A DNA stretch of 64,000 nucleotides, taken from positions 2,198,053 through 2,262,052 of the forward strand of contig BCHH01000002.1 of NCBI GenBank assembly GCA_001599595.1, written 5' to 3'. The stretch comes from Beverwykella pulmonaria (lineage: Eukaryota; Ascomycota; Dothideomycetes; Pleosporales; Melanommataceae). Both the position numbers and the translations under genes were made by a program. Shown here in pieces: positions 1 through 10,495 of this stretch. Under the pieces are notes generated by a model. The model was given only the letters and a program-made list of their open reading frames with translations. It had not been told where the DNA came from and did not search any database. Within the stretch, counting starts at the first letter, position 1; every line of letters begins with the position of its first letter.

Positions 1-798
1 TGAGTCACACAAATATAGCATCGGCTAGCATCCAACGTACCATCAACTGGAGGGGGACGCTGACGGAAGCCCTCGCCAGCAGCAGCGATATCGTCCTTTG
101 GCTCCAACAGCTTCAGCGCTTGGATGGTGTTCCAGCCAATGACAAGATGAAATTCGCCCAAGCTCTCTGCATAAAGGAAATCTCCTTCCTCGTACTTGAG
201 GTCATTAAAATGTAGTCGTGGTTCTTTTGGTTTCCCATCTTCTTCAACATGCCAACGGACGTCTTTGATAAGATGCATTGTGTCAGACTTGGACATAATA
301 CCAAACCGAGTAGCGCAATTTCCTCCAATGTAGTCGTTAGGGGAGTATATATCAAAGAAAAGATTCAAATAATCGGTGATGGGGCCCACGCCAGGCACAT
401 CGATCTCAACATGGGCTTTTCTCTGAAAATTTTCGGAATATGGTGTGCCCCGAGCCCGTTGGAAGATAGATGGGATTACGTGGTCGATGGATCGCTTGAA
501 CACGGTCTTCAAGGGGGACTTTGCTTTGGAGGCTGGTATAGAGGGAGAGATGGCGTTGAAGATGGCATCGTGCTCTCTCTTGAGGAGCTCGCGTAGGTCG
601 TGAGGAAGAATGCGATCAGCACCCTGTGGGTGGAACGGCATTGGGGGTGGAACTAGATTGTATTAGCTGAGACTCATGCCGAGTACTGTGGGTGAGTGGC
701 AGCCAGTCATAAATCCACTTACCATCCCGCTTAGGAGTGCTACCATTAACGCCAATTTTGCCTTCCTTCTGTATGGCGAGACTGGTGCTACGCGGCAT
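1..798 (-). CDS. Retropepsin-fold-like hypothetical protein, 3' end outside the window
   Basis: I do not recognise a named gene. Two exons are visible: 798..723 starting MPRSTSLAIQKEG, an intron 722..653 (GTAAGT donor, TAG acceptor), and 652 to the window edge, open to base 1. About 242 residues are visible. The segment HVEIDVPGVGPITDYLN followed by FFDIYSPNDYIGGNC aligns by eye with the aspartic-protease-like core of the gene at 3634..4146 (HIEVPVDDGF, then ALFDTGCGKNLMS). The later FHLVIGWNTIQALKL matches YEVIIGLNTMIENKL of that gene. The catalytic triplet DTG is DIY here, so a protease role is unlikely. The fold assignment rests only on this pattern. The true 3' end, and any further exon, lies left of the window. 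Confidence 0.6.
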
Positions 799-3376
799 AT
801 TAGGTGCTCTTTGCTTCCACGCGGAAGCTGGGCTGTTCAGAAATTGTTACTTCAACTAGAAAGCTCGTCCAGGTCCGAAAAACAAACTGTTCGTGAATGC
901 TATTATTCATTTCACTCAACGGAGAAGCGAGTAGAGAGGCAGAGTCTGGAGAGCCGCGGTTTGTAACGCGGCAGTGGATTTGAGGTTGGGTTGAACTGTT
1001 GTTCTCCAGTCAGATTCTAGTGGGAGAAGAGGCGAACTGAAATTGGTGGTGGTAGTTACAATCAAGGTGGGGTCAAAATGTGTTCCAAAAGGTGGGAACT
1101 TCTGGTAGTCCGCAGGTGGCGCCTGCGTTTGAGGTCGAAATCGAAGTTGGCGTCAGGTGGTGTTCGTTGGTGTGTCCAAGCTGTAGATCGCTTGTCAAGT
1201 ATGGAGATGCGGGGCGTGTCTTGAAGCCCCTAGTTATGCGGCGTCAATCAGGAGAGCGCGATTCCTGTTGAGTCTGGTGGCCCTGGTGGATTCTGGGGTC
1301 GTGCTGTGGTCGTGTTGAAGAACGTGTTGAAGAAGGGGATTGTATTGTGGGTGTCCTACGGTGGGAAGCTTTCGGGGTCGACTGAATCACGACGCGGGGC
1401 GGAGACTTCAAGGAGCTGCACTCCCGAGGACGGCAAAGAGTGGTAGTGACTCCAGAAAGAACTCTGCTAAACCGTTGTGCAAGATAGCACGAGGCGGCCA
1501 GCGATAATCGAGGCGTTCAAGCTTGCGGAAAATACAGACAAAGTTCGCAGTGGAGATCGGAGCAGAAACAATGAATAAACGAACAATGGCGCGGCGGGGA
1601 ATCCGCTGGCGCTAGCTCAGGTGCGACCCAGGGATTTTGTGCAGCACTGACAAGTTTACAAGCTGGCGGTTCAATGTTTCTGACAATACTCGAAACATTG
1701 ATACAGTCCCAATTCCACCAATGGTCTCCTCACTATTTTGTTTTCATATGTATGTACCTAACGTATTATTTGCTCCAAGAGCAGGCTTGTCATTCCGCCT
1801 GTATTAGTGTGTTTCACCTTGCCAGGTTGTCTTTCCCTTACATGGCCGTGCGTTGGCCTCCCCAAGATTCGTGACCACCCTGTTCGTCCACTCCTGCGCC
1901 TGGCCGTTTTCGTGGGCACCTTGCACTGGGTCGTTCGTTATTTTTTCTAAATATCCTTTTCTTTCTAAATTTAACGCCACCGAATGGCGCGAGGCAGGGT
2001 GAATTGAAGTTTGATGGCAGAATTCGGGCACGAGTAAGCAAGATCAAACACAACAGCTGTGTCAGCGTGGAGGACATGAAATGAGGTGACGAACGGCAAG
2101 CACTCCTCTGACATCTGATATATTGTGGCTGGGCAGTCTCGCCGGCTCAGACTGTACTGTACGTGCGTCTCTTCAACAGCCAACAAATTGACGCTGCATT
2201 TACAGATTGCTCTTGATCTGCAACGGGGGGTAGCTTTTGGAGCTGCGGGGGATTCGGGCCCCTACATAAACAGCGTCTGCTGGGTGGGAGTGTGTGTGAA
2301 GAGTGCAGCACCGGCAGCTCTGTCGGACGGAGGAGGGCAGAGGAGGCAGCGCAGTCGCCCGCTCGCGTTCCTTCGTCTAGCCTAGACCGGACTCTGTATA
2401 TGGAGAGAGGGCAACGACAGGTCCTTGACACGTCAACATGCGCGCAAGGATATCTTGACGGGGCAGGCGCCGAGTCGGCTATCTGGTTTATCCACGCTCT
2501 TCCAAAACGGGCCTTCCCAATCAGAGTGTGATGTGCCTTTCCTTTTTACGTCAATGTCAGACTCACCCAATTGGTGTGTTTCGGACGCACTCAGGAGTAG
2601 GGACTACGATACATACAACAACCCTCTGCGTCATCGGCTCGTCCACGGTTTCCCCTCACACTTCACCCCACTGCAAAGAGCACCAAGAAATATCATCAAG
2701 TTGTCCATTGTGTTTGATCGCTGACGTTAAATTAGAGTGAAGACCCCTTGGATCGCCAAGCCACTACGGTTTCTCTGTCACACAGAACGACCGCGGTACC
2801 ACCGAACGCGCAGTCGGATACCTGCATCAAACGGTACTCGAGAAATGCCATTGTGCGACGAGCGGTATTAGAGTTCCTTAGCCTCGGGCCTCGGCCCCCC
2901 AAAGACGACAAGAATCGTGGACAACTCTGCCGCGATTCTTAGTCGAATTCTGGATTGGCCAGCAAGAAGGGCCATGGACATGCATCAAATGTGCAAGACA
3001 GGCATGGGACAGTCCACTTCTCAAATCCACACGACTGGACAATACTCTTCAGGACAATGAATGTGAGCTGAGCTTGTTTGCCCGCGCCTTCTGGGGTGAA
3101 AAGGAGCAAGCCCGTTCGTACCTCAAAAGAACAAAGAGAAACAAGAAGCAGGATTTAGATCCGTGAGCTGAGTGATTATGGAACAAGTGATTATGGAACT
3201 TGAAGATAGATCAGTCCAACCCTGTATCGTTCCTTGGGTAGGCTTTACCGTCTAAACACATGAAGGACGAAACATGTACAGTTCTGCAAGATCCTCTGCA
3301 CCCCATGGCACACTTTGTTGTCCAGACCATGTCCTAAACAATATCCCCGCCACCCATCCTTACGAATTCGAATACA
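799..3376. other. Gene-poor intergenic stretch
   Basis: Only short overlapping reading frames without recognisable protein features are present on both strands. No RNA gene, transposon end or strong repeat was seen. The first few hundred bases must hold the promoter of the minus-strand gene that starts at 798. Confidence 0.5.
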
Positions 3377-3616
3377 CTACACTTGGCGTACTAGCGGTTG
3401 GGGGCGTTGGTTCTTGGCTGGCGGAGCATACTCGATCTGTTGGAGATTGAACGCAGGGAACTCTCGAGACACCGGAACTTTGAGATGCCAGCACGCTGCG
3501 AAGATGGTGTTGATTTCCTCTTCCTGAAGCTGTGTCAGCGCATAATCCCGGATGACAGCTTCTAAGAATACGTTCGGCAGCCGACTAGGTGCGTGAAATA
3601 GAAATAGAACATACAA
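3377..3616 (-). other. Orphan coding-like frame downstream of the retropepsin-like gene
   Basis: From about 3580 the frame reads LPNVFLEAVIRDYALTQLQ and continues to a stop at 3377 in protein-like sequence (EEEINTIFAACWHL, then PAFNLQQIEYAPPAKN). It lies just behind the stop of the gene at 3634..4146. A GTGAGC donor before that stop and a CACCTAG acceptor at about 3584 could splice the two, but the phases do not match (phase 0 into phase 2). It is therefore either a separate remnant, or a last exon in a model I cannot resolve or that has been broken by an indel. Confidence 0.3.
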
Positions 3617-3633
3617 CGAAGGTAAGTGAATAT

Positions 3634-4146
3634 TCAGCCTAATTCTGCGCTCACTTTGATCAGCTTGTTCTCAATCATTGTGTTGAGACCAATGATCACT
3701 TCGTAATTTTCGTGCTTATCTGAGACTTCCCATACTGTATCGTAGAATTTTGGTTCGAACCGGGGGTTGTTGCAGGTCCATCTGCGTTCGATCTGTCCAA
3801 GCGATCTGAACTTGTCCATGCCAAGTGTATTTAGTATTGGTTGACCCTCGCAGGCCGAAAAATTAACCTTGATTTTCGACGCCATAGTTCGGCTCATAAG
3901 ATTTTTGCCACATCCCGTGTCGAAAAGGGCCCTGGCGGTACGGATAATAAAGCCATCATCGACCGGAACCTCGATGTGAATCGTCCTTACGAACTTGTCG
4001 CCCTTGGTGAGGTATCGAAACCTGGGAGAGATATGGTTGCGAAGTGATTTAAACAATCGTAGCATCCAGTGGGCTCTGATTGTTGTCACCTCCTTTGGCG
4101 ACTTATTTTCTGGCGTCGTGTTTGTTCCTGGATCGGAAATTTCCAT
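3634..4146 (-). CDS. Retropepsin-fold-like hypothetical protein
   Basis: A single-exon frame of 170 residues starting MEISDPGTNTTPENKSPK. After a basic N-terminal part comes a beta-rich segment with ALFDTGCGKNLMSRTMASK, which looks like the DTG active-site turn of retropepsin-like aspartic proteases, and then YEVIIGLNTMIENKL near the end, resembling the C-terminal ILG-type strand of that fold. A single DTG means a dimer would be needed for activity, as in retroviral and Ddi1-type proteases. No reverse transcriptase, integrase or gag-like frame lies nearby, so this looks like a domesticated or independent fungal gene and not an intact retroelement. The related gene at the left edge has lost the DTG. 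The function is unknown. Confidence 0.6.
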   Translation of the reverse strand: MEISDPGTNTTPENKSPKEVTTIRAHWMLRLFKSLRNHISPRFRYLTKGDKFVRTIHIEVPVDDGFIIRTARALFDTGCGKNLMSRTMASKIKVNFSACEGQPILNTLGMDKFRSLGQIERRWTCNNPRFEPKFYDTVWEVSDKHENYEVIIGLNTMIENKLIKVSAELG

Positions 4147-6550
4147 TGATTGGAAAAGTGGCGTAGAAATCTGCGTCTGCTCTTAACCGTCGTTATTCGA
4201 TTGAAGTGTGAAGATATTGCAATTGCCAAATCGCGTAGGAATTGTTTCGCGTTGTTTCCGAGTTCGTTCTGCCGTGATTTAAGAAATCAAGTCCAGCTCG
4301 TAGGAGGGGAGGAAGTGGTATGAGATAGCCAAAGGTAGATGAGCGCTAGATTTAAAGACCTTCTATTGAGTTGTGCAGAGCAATTGCAACGAAAAAATGC
4401 AGGACGCTCTATGAAGTGGATACTGTAAGAACAGTGTTGAGAACTATGGCTCTCAAATATTGGCACCCAGGACGGCCTGCACTAGCTAGATGCGAACATG
4501 ATGAGTGCCTTGCCGGCGCTTTCTGGGCGTCCGGCTGACGTGGAGTGTGGGTGTGTGTCCGTGGAGGCGTGAACATGGCTTTCCACTCGTCTGTCGCCAG
4601 GCTAGTGCGCGAAGCTGACGGGCTTGCATGCACCACCCCCGCATCGCCAAAGGCCGCCGATAGCGGCGCCGCAAGCATCGTTACTGTACGTCGCAGCACG
4701 TCGCAGATACAGAGAGCAATCAACGTTGAGCTCTAGAGCTCTATCTATCCCGCTGCGGCGTCATTGTGCGTTGGCGATTCTGGCGCCTTTCTCTCTTCCC
4801 ATTCGTCTCGCCCTCGTGCCCCCGCCACTATCGCGCTCGGAAGCTGTTTCTTTGTCTATCCGTTTCGTACTCTGGCCTCGTTCTAGGGACTTTGGAGCCA
4901 CAGAGAGTTTAGACACAACCCTCTTACGTGGGTGTATGCAATCGTTCTTCCCTATACCAGTTAGTCTCCAGGATCCCCCAGTCACCGTAGACAGGGTGTG
5001 CTCGTGGTCCATGTTTCGTACAAGGCGCAGAACCTGTCGATACTTCCCGTTGGTGTTGGAACGTGAGCTTCTAGAACAAGTCAAACGGCGAGTGCCCACA
5101 TCCACGCCGCACATCATGCAAGGGTGACTTAGGTGCGCTGTAGGGCTGGCACCGTCTCAAAACACAGTAGTCACTCCCACTTTCACTGCTATTCTTTGTC
5201 GCTGCAAGCGGCTTGCTACGTATGAAAGCTGAACATTTCAATATTGTGTGAGGATTAACACAGAAGATCAGTGACCTCCGTGCTAGTGAGCACGACATGC
5301 GAGGTCTCAATCAATTAGTTAGCAAGGACGAATCTGTGCTATACGCCAGCTTTCGCAAGCGTCGGAATACGAGAGGGAACTGTTCTTAGCGCGCCATGAC
5401 AGCTTATTCGCGGCCAGCGGCCGGCGTTTGGAGGTATATATATATGCTTTTTGGTGCCTGAGCTCCCCATCAATCTATTTCGAGGGACAGCCACTTCTAT
5501 AGAGGAGCTGCCAGTGGGAGCACGCCCACAAATAGGATGCTGGATGCTTGTGGTGCGTGTGGCAGGCGGCGAGTCAGGACGGTGAGACGGTCGGGGCTAG
5601 CCGGGATAGGCAGTGAATGTGTTGCAGGAGCTACAGAGATAGAGTGAATCACTGCGGCGGCCCACGGCTCGTAAGACATGGCCATCGGTGGAACTCCATG
5701 GGGATCAAGAAATCAAGCTTTCCAGGGCCATGCCATGTCCGGTAGAGCGAACGCCTTGTTGGCGACAGGCCGGGGCTTGGCGGGATGAAGGTGCGTTTTA
5801 CAATGCGGCCTATTATACTGGGCCACAATAGCGGATAGAAACCGGCCAACTTCACCTCCTTGATTGCTTCGTGTCTTCCAGGTCTTGCAGACGGGCGTCT
5901 ACATGCGTTCGTATATCTTCTGCCGGCCTCTTTGCAGGGGGAATCAATGGCATACTATCAGGGCTTCGAATTGGTAACTGTTGGCCAATTCCAAACTAAG
6001 TTTCCCTTGTGGCCGGTCCAGCTTGCGGCTCTGCTCGACGTGTCAGCTGTCAAAGATTCCCTCGGTGATGTCATCACACATACAACCGATCGAAGCTTGT
6101 CGGCATACTGCTGTCTAGATTTTAACATCTGTAGGTGTTTCAGATGGTTGGGGTATTGCATGAATTGTAAATAAGTCTCGGTCTAGCACTAGCCACCCAG
6201 ATATTCGTTTCTCGGCGACTGGAATAGTTGTGTCTCAAGGATCCGATGTCGGTCCTTGCACCGTACTCAAACAGCCTAGAGATGCTGTGACCCACCTTCA
6301 TCGATAGATCGTCTTACGACGTCTCTCCCTCTTGTCTGGGCTTCAGGAATTTTGTGCTTAAAGGACTACGCCAAAGATGCAAACTCGTGCTAGGACCATA
6401 TTTTTAGACTAAACTCGAAGAAGTTGTGAGGATAAGAAGTAGAAAATCAAGTTGGAAATAGCTGTCAATCTGTGTGCTATCTTCCTCCCTGTCGTCAGAC
6501 AAATGAGTGTTTGTCGAGAAGGTGCTAGCAAATGAGTAGTTAGTTCTTTC
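4147..6550. other. Intergenic stretch without supported genes
   Basis: Overlapping frames on opposite strands around 4.6-5.1 kb are of similar length and none looks like a protein family. A short AT dinucleotide run sits near 5438. Nothing else stands out. Confidence 0.45.
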
Positions 6551-6551
6551 A

Positions 6552-7720
6552 TCAAGAGGTTACGTTTCTACTGATCAAAGGAGGTAAATCGCGTTCTAGG
6601 TTTTTGCCCCAATTGTACCCTTTTCGAGGCCCCTCCTCATCAACTCCCCGCATCAAACCAATTAAGCCTACCCCCCTTCCTACTCCTCTCCGACCTCTCC
6701 AACCTTTCTCCCTCGCCCGCCTCAACATCTCCACATCCACCCTCCTCATCCCCTCATACGTCTTCCAAATCTTCCTCAACACACATTCCTTTGTAGCACC
6801 CAAACCTTCCATAATCCCCAACCATTTCCTTCACCTTCAAAAGACTCCACGTCGCATCCTCAATATCTTTTGGTAACTCAAGAAATAAGATCCTGCATAG
6901 CATTGACATCAGGCAGAAAACTCCGCCACGCACAATCACGCTCCCATCGCAATCCTCACCTCCTCAAACGTAACTGCGATACGTAGATGTTTGAGTGCGT
7001 GCATATCGGCGAGCGAAGACCTCTGCGAGTACCGCACATGGCACGTACCGAAATTGTAATGGTTCGGTAATACGTACTCGATGCGCGGCCGTGTGATGCG
7101 CGCTAGACCTATACCTCTTGGGAAGAACATTATGAGACTAGACAACAGGGTCGCGCTCCGAATATGATGGCAAAGGCGTTGAGCCCATAGAGAATATGCA
7201 ACCCTTCGGAATACGTTTGGCGACATACTCGCAGAATGGCCACTTCGAGCAAGGGACGTAGGTTCGCCGCAGGTACAGAGAATCGCGCATACATAACAAG
7301 CAACATTCTATAGAAGAAGGGATATTAAATCCAGATATAGCCTCGGCCTTTGAGCTTCTTGGCAGCTCTGCGCGCTTGTCGCGAAGTACTGGGTACAGAC
7401 TGCGCAGAGTTGTATCTTCAGAGTGAGGATCGGCGGGCGAGATCATTCATGAGAAGTACACGATTGGATGGATCGCGGGTATTGGTGAGGAGGAAGTACA
7501 TGTAGATGTGGTTGCGCAGCTCGCTGGGGTTGAATAGAGTACAAAGTTAGTTTTGGTTTCATAGAGAAAGATATAGCGGATATTTCTACAACGACAGCAG
7601 TATAAGACCTTCTGCAACTGCCTCAATGGCGTCCGACGTAGGTTGTACCTAGATAGAATGTCTGTGTCCGGGACTGAAGTACATGTTAAGGAATGGGAAT
7701 AGCGACGACGACACCTCAAA
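6552..7720 (-). pseudogene. Decayed F-box-like/2EXR-type fungal gene
   Basis: Three conserved pieces of the fungal LRNxIY family are present on the minus strand but not in one frame. Near 7535 the sequence reads FNPSELRNHIYMYFLL, the family's N-terminal helix. Near 7255 it reads LLEVAILRVCRQTYSEGLHI followed by LYGLNAFAIIFG, the typical cysteine-arginine-glutamine and ILYG segment. In another frame at about 7140-6936 it reads ITRPRIEYVLPNHY and then ALKHLRIAVTFEEVRIAM. The first two blocks share a frame but two stops separate them, which an intron could explain. The second and third are offset by a frameshift in mid-domain. A fourth coding-like block (ELPKDIEDATWSLLKVKE) lies near 6880 in yet another frame. 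I read this as a broken member of the family also represented by the gene at 20511..21140. Confidence 0.55.
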
Positions 7721-8853
7721 CATGCGGCCTACGGCTGGGGACATTGCGATGGTTGTAGACTGGTATGCCGCGGCAAACGACTTTCATTGCCATGATGTTT
7801 TAGTGTTTTATAGATTCTAGCAATCCTACAGGAACAGTGGGTAGAGGAAAGGGGTATAGGACAGGAGGTTGAGGATAGGAGTAGATAAAAGGTAGGAGCC
7901 CTCCGTGCGAAACTCGCGTGTTCTGGAAAACCCACAACTAGCTCCAAGGATTTAAGGCAAGGTACGCCGTGCTGACTTCCCTTGCTACGCAATGATATGT
8001 TGGAACTTGATGGGTGTGACTAGACGTCATGTGCCGCCTTACCTCATTTCAATCTAATGTTTCCAAGACGTCGGTTTTGCATTACCAGTATGGAGTTGAG
8101 CACCTTCCAATGCATCAATGGAGCCGTGCTTCGGTTCTGGCGTTTGTATCAACACAGGATGACTCTAAAGGATTGTGGCGTTGTAAGCAATAGGGAAGTG
8201 GCGATACACCTTTCCAATATATTCTCTCGGCTCGGCTCTCGTATGAAGGATCACCCCTAGATGGCCACCATAACATGTACTGATTCCCTCGGCTCTCATA
8301 TGAAGGATTGCACCCATAGATAACAACCACAACATGTACTGCGGCTAATAAAGGGACTCACAAGGTGGTCAGGTCAACACTTTTTCGTATTAGTGTAGGT
8401 ACACATGTATTAGCATTACTTAGTTAGTCTACGTATGCACGTGTACATGTACTCGTTCTTTGCAAAAGCCATAGACAAGAAATATCGGGCAAGACCTTAG
8501 TATAGTCAGATGTAATTGACAAACATTTCCCCGGTGCCAAACTCTCAAAAACGCCAAAAGGGAATAGAATTTAAGACCAAAAAGAGATGGGAAATGGAAA
8601 TATAGGAACGAAGGCCCGAGACGCCGTGAAAAGAGAAGCTCCGAGACAAGCAAGTGTGAAGTGCGCTCAAGAAAGATCAATGTGCGATATCGTGCTTGCT
8701 CGTGTATACCCACCCACTACTCGCTCACTCCCCCCTGCAATCTAACCAGGATCAATGCAGACGAAGAAAGAGCCAGTCCCCATCATCATCTCCGATCCTC
8801 TCCATGGGGTTCTTCGGGTACGCCCCACCAGCCGTACCGCGACACGCCTACTC
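7721..8853. other. Intergenic stretch containing a tandem duplication
   Basis: No gene is supported. It includes the probable 3' flank of the Rab gene (8400-8853) and the two-copy repeat at 8231..8341. Confidence 0.45.
8231..8341. repeat. Two-copy imperfect tandem repeat, about 57 bp
   Basis: Copy one starts at 8231 with CTCGGCTCTCGTATGAAGGA and copy two at 8288 with CTCGGCTCTCATATGAAGGA. Both continue through a similar ACCCnTAGAT block to AACATGTACTG. The copies differ by a few substitutions and a small indel. Confidence 0.85.
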
Positions 8854-9783
8854 TTAGCAGCACTTCCCACCCATGCCCCCCGACCCAGCAGTATTATCCC
8901 CGACATCGACCCTACTCGTCGTTTGCTGGTCGGTCCTCGCGCTGTCGATTAGCCTCTTCTTGATATCTGCGGCTAGCGAGTAGAATGCGGTGTCGACATT
9001 AATGTTGCTCTTTGCGGAGACTTCGAGGAAGGGAATGCCGAGCTCGTCTGCGAGGGCTTGGCCGCGCTCTGTGGAGATCTGGCGCTTCTCTTCCCAATCG
9101 CACTTGTTGCCGATCAGGATCTTGTTGACGCCCTCGGTAGCGTGTTGCTCGACGTTGGAGAACCATGTGCGGATATCTGGCGCCACAATGTCAGCATGAT
9201 GATTCAATGCATCTCAGGTTCCCAAGTGCCAGAATCTTTACATGGATGTTTATAATCCACGAGCAGTAAATGTGGTATATGTGGTATATGTGGTATATGT
9301 GGTATATGTGGTACATGATATCATCCTCTTGGGGGGAGGCAGACGGGGCAGCAACGTACTATTGAAAGAGCGCTCGTCGGTAACGTCATAGACCAGCAGG
9401 ATGCCCATGGCTCCTCTGTAATACGCGGTCGTGATGGTCCGGAACCGCTCCTGGCCCGCTGTGTCCCATATTTGCAGCTTCACGCGCTTGCCGTCGAGCT
9501 CGATGGTCCGAATCTTGAAGTCAATGCCGATGGTGGTGATAAAGGACGGCGTGAACGAGTCTTCGCTGAACCGGAGCAGGCAGCACGATTTGCCTACGCC
9601 CGAGTCGCCGATGAGGAGGAGCTTGATCTGCGCCGCGTGTGAGTGTTAGCTGCTGTGTCTATCTCTGCGAGGGAGGCGAGATGCGGTGTAGGGGATGTGA
9701 GGTATGACGCCAGCGATGGGGTGGCTGCCGCGGAGCCGCAAGGAGAGGCTTACGAGGAAGTCGTAGTTCCGTGTGCCGGCCAT
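8854..9783 (-). CDS. SEC4: Rab GTPase of the Sec4/Rab8 class
   Basis: Drives tethering of post-Golgi vesicles at the plasma membrane, normally with the exocyst. Exons are 9783..9754, 9627..9360 and 9176..8854, giving 206 residues, the usual size. Visible motifs in order: [10 protein letters not shown] start, P-loop GDSGVGKS, switch I with [23 protein letters not shown], the SAK motif in VSAKSN, and a C-terminal GGKCC for double geranylgeranylation. The F-IR and WDTAGQ neighbourhoods fit Sec4/Rab8 better than Ypt1 or Rab11. The first intron follows the tenth codon. The second intron (9359..9177) is 183 bp and contains a 9-bp tandem repeat. The stop is TAA-side of 8854. Its promoter lies in 9784-10100. 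Confidence 0.96.
9271..9315. repeat. 9-bp minisatellite inside SEC4 intron 2
   Basis: Five head-to-tail units of TGTGGTATA, the last one ending in ACA. They lie wholly inside the 183-bp intron, so they do not affect the protein. Confidence 0.9.
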
Positions 9784-10495
9784 GGTGATGTGGAGGAGCT
9801 ATACAGGGTTGTTCGAGATGGTTGTTGGCTCGACCTTGCACCCGCCTGAGTCGGCTTTGGTGCTGGATTGGGAGATGGTTTGCGGGAGAGACGCCGACGG
9901 TGCTGCTTGCTGTGGTGGAAGGAAGGTTGGTGGGAGAGGACAGGTGTCGTTATACGTGGTGCGAGCGAGGGTGAGGTCAAACGGCGGTACTGCAGAGGTG
10001 GTTTGGGATGTAGCGTCGTTGCTCTTTCACAAGGCAGCTGTGTAGTGTCACGGGGGTACCAACGTTGAGTCCGTCCATGATGGCGGCGCCAAGCCAGGGT
10101 TCAACCGAGAAGCCCGCGCCCGCCGTTAAACATAAGTCCCGATCGCCACGCCTCGTGGTTACGCAAATGACTCGTATGCCGTTTACTATACGCTGTCACG
10201 TCTGTAGAGAATAACAGGTATTCTTGTAAATATCACACTGGCAGATACAGTAGAACCTAGTAGTGCCATGTTCATTCTTTTGGCCCATGTCCGAATCTGC
10301 TTGATGAGCTAGCGACTTCGCTTTGGAGGTGAGATATGTCCCCATTGGGAGCGGTATATGTATTTCGGTATAGTATTGTCTCTAGTTCTATCGGGAATAT
10401 ATCCTACGCCCCTACTCAAAAATCCAGATCAGGCTACCGTCCAAGCGGATTGATCCCGTGCTACTAGGAGGCAGTATCAACGTCCTCCCTCAACC
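9784..10495. other. SEC4 promoter and NCA2 3' flank
   Basis: Between two minus-strand genes. Short frames here have no protein-like features, and the first part should contain the SEC4 promoter and leader. No defined motif was identified. Confidence 0.4.

Noticed and set aside
2020..2034. GAATTCGGGCACGAG resembles a cDNA-library EcoRI adaptor
   Set aside because: It has one extra G compared with the adaptor I remember and is embedded in ordinary genomic sequence without a vector junction, so chance is more likely than contamination.
4624..5127. Overlapping open frames of 167 and 118 codons on opposite strands
   Set aside because: Neither shows a domain, a conserved motif or splice support, and their mutual overlap fits chance in GC-rich DNA.
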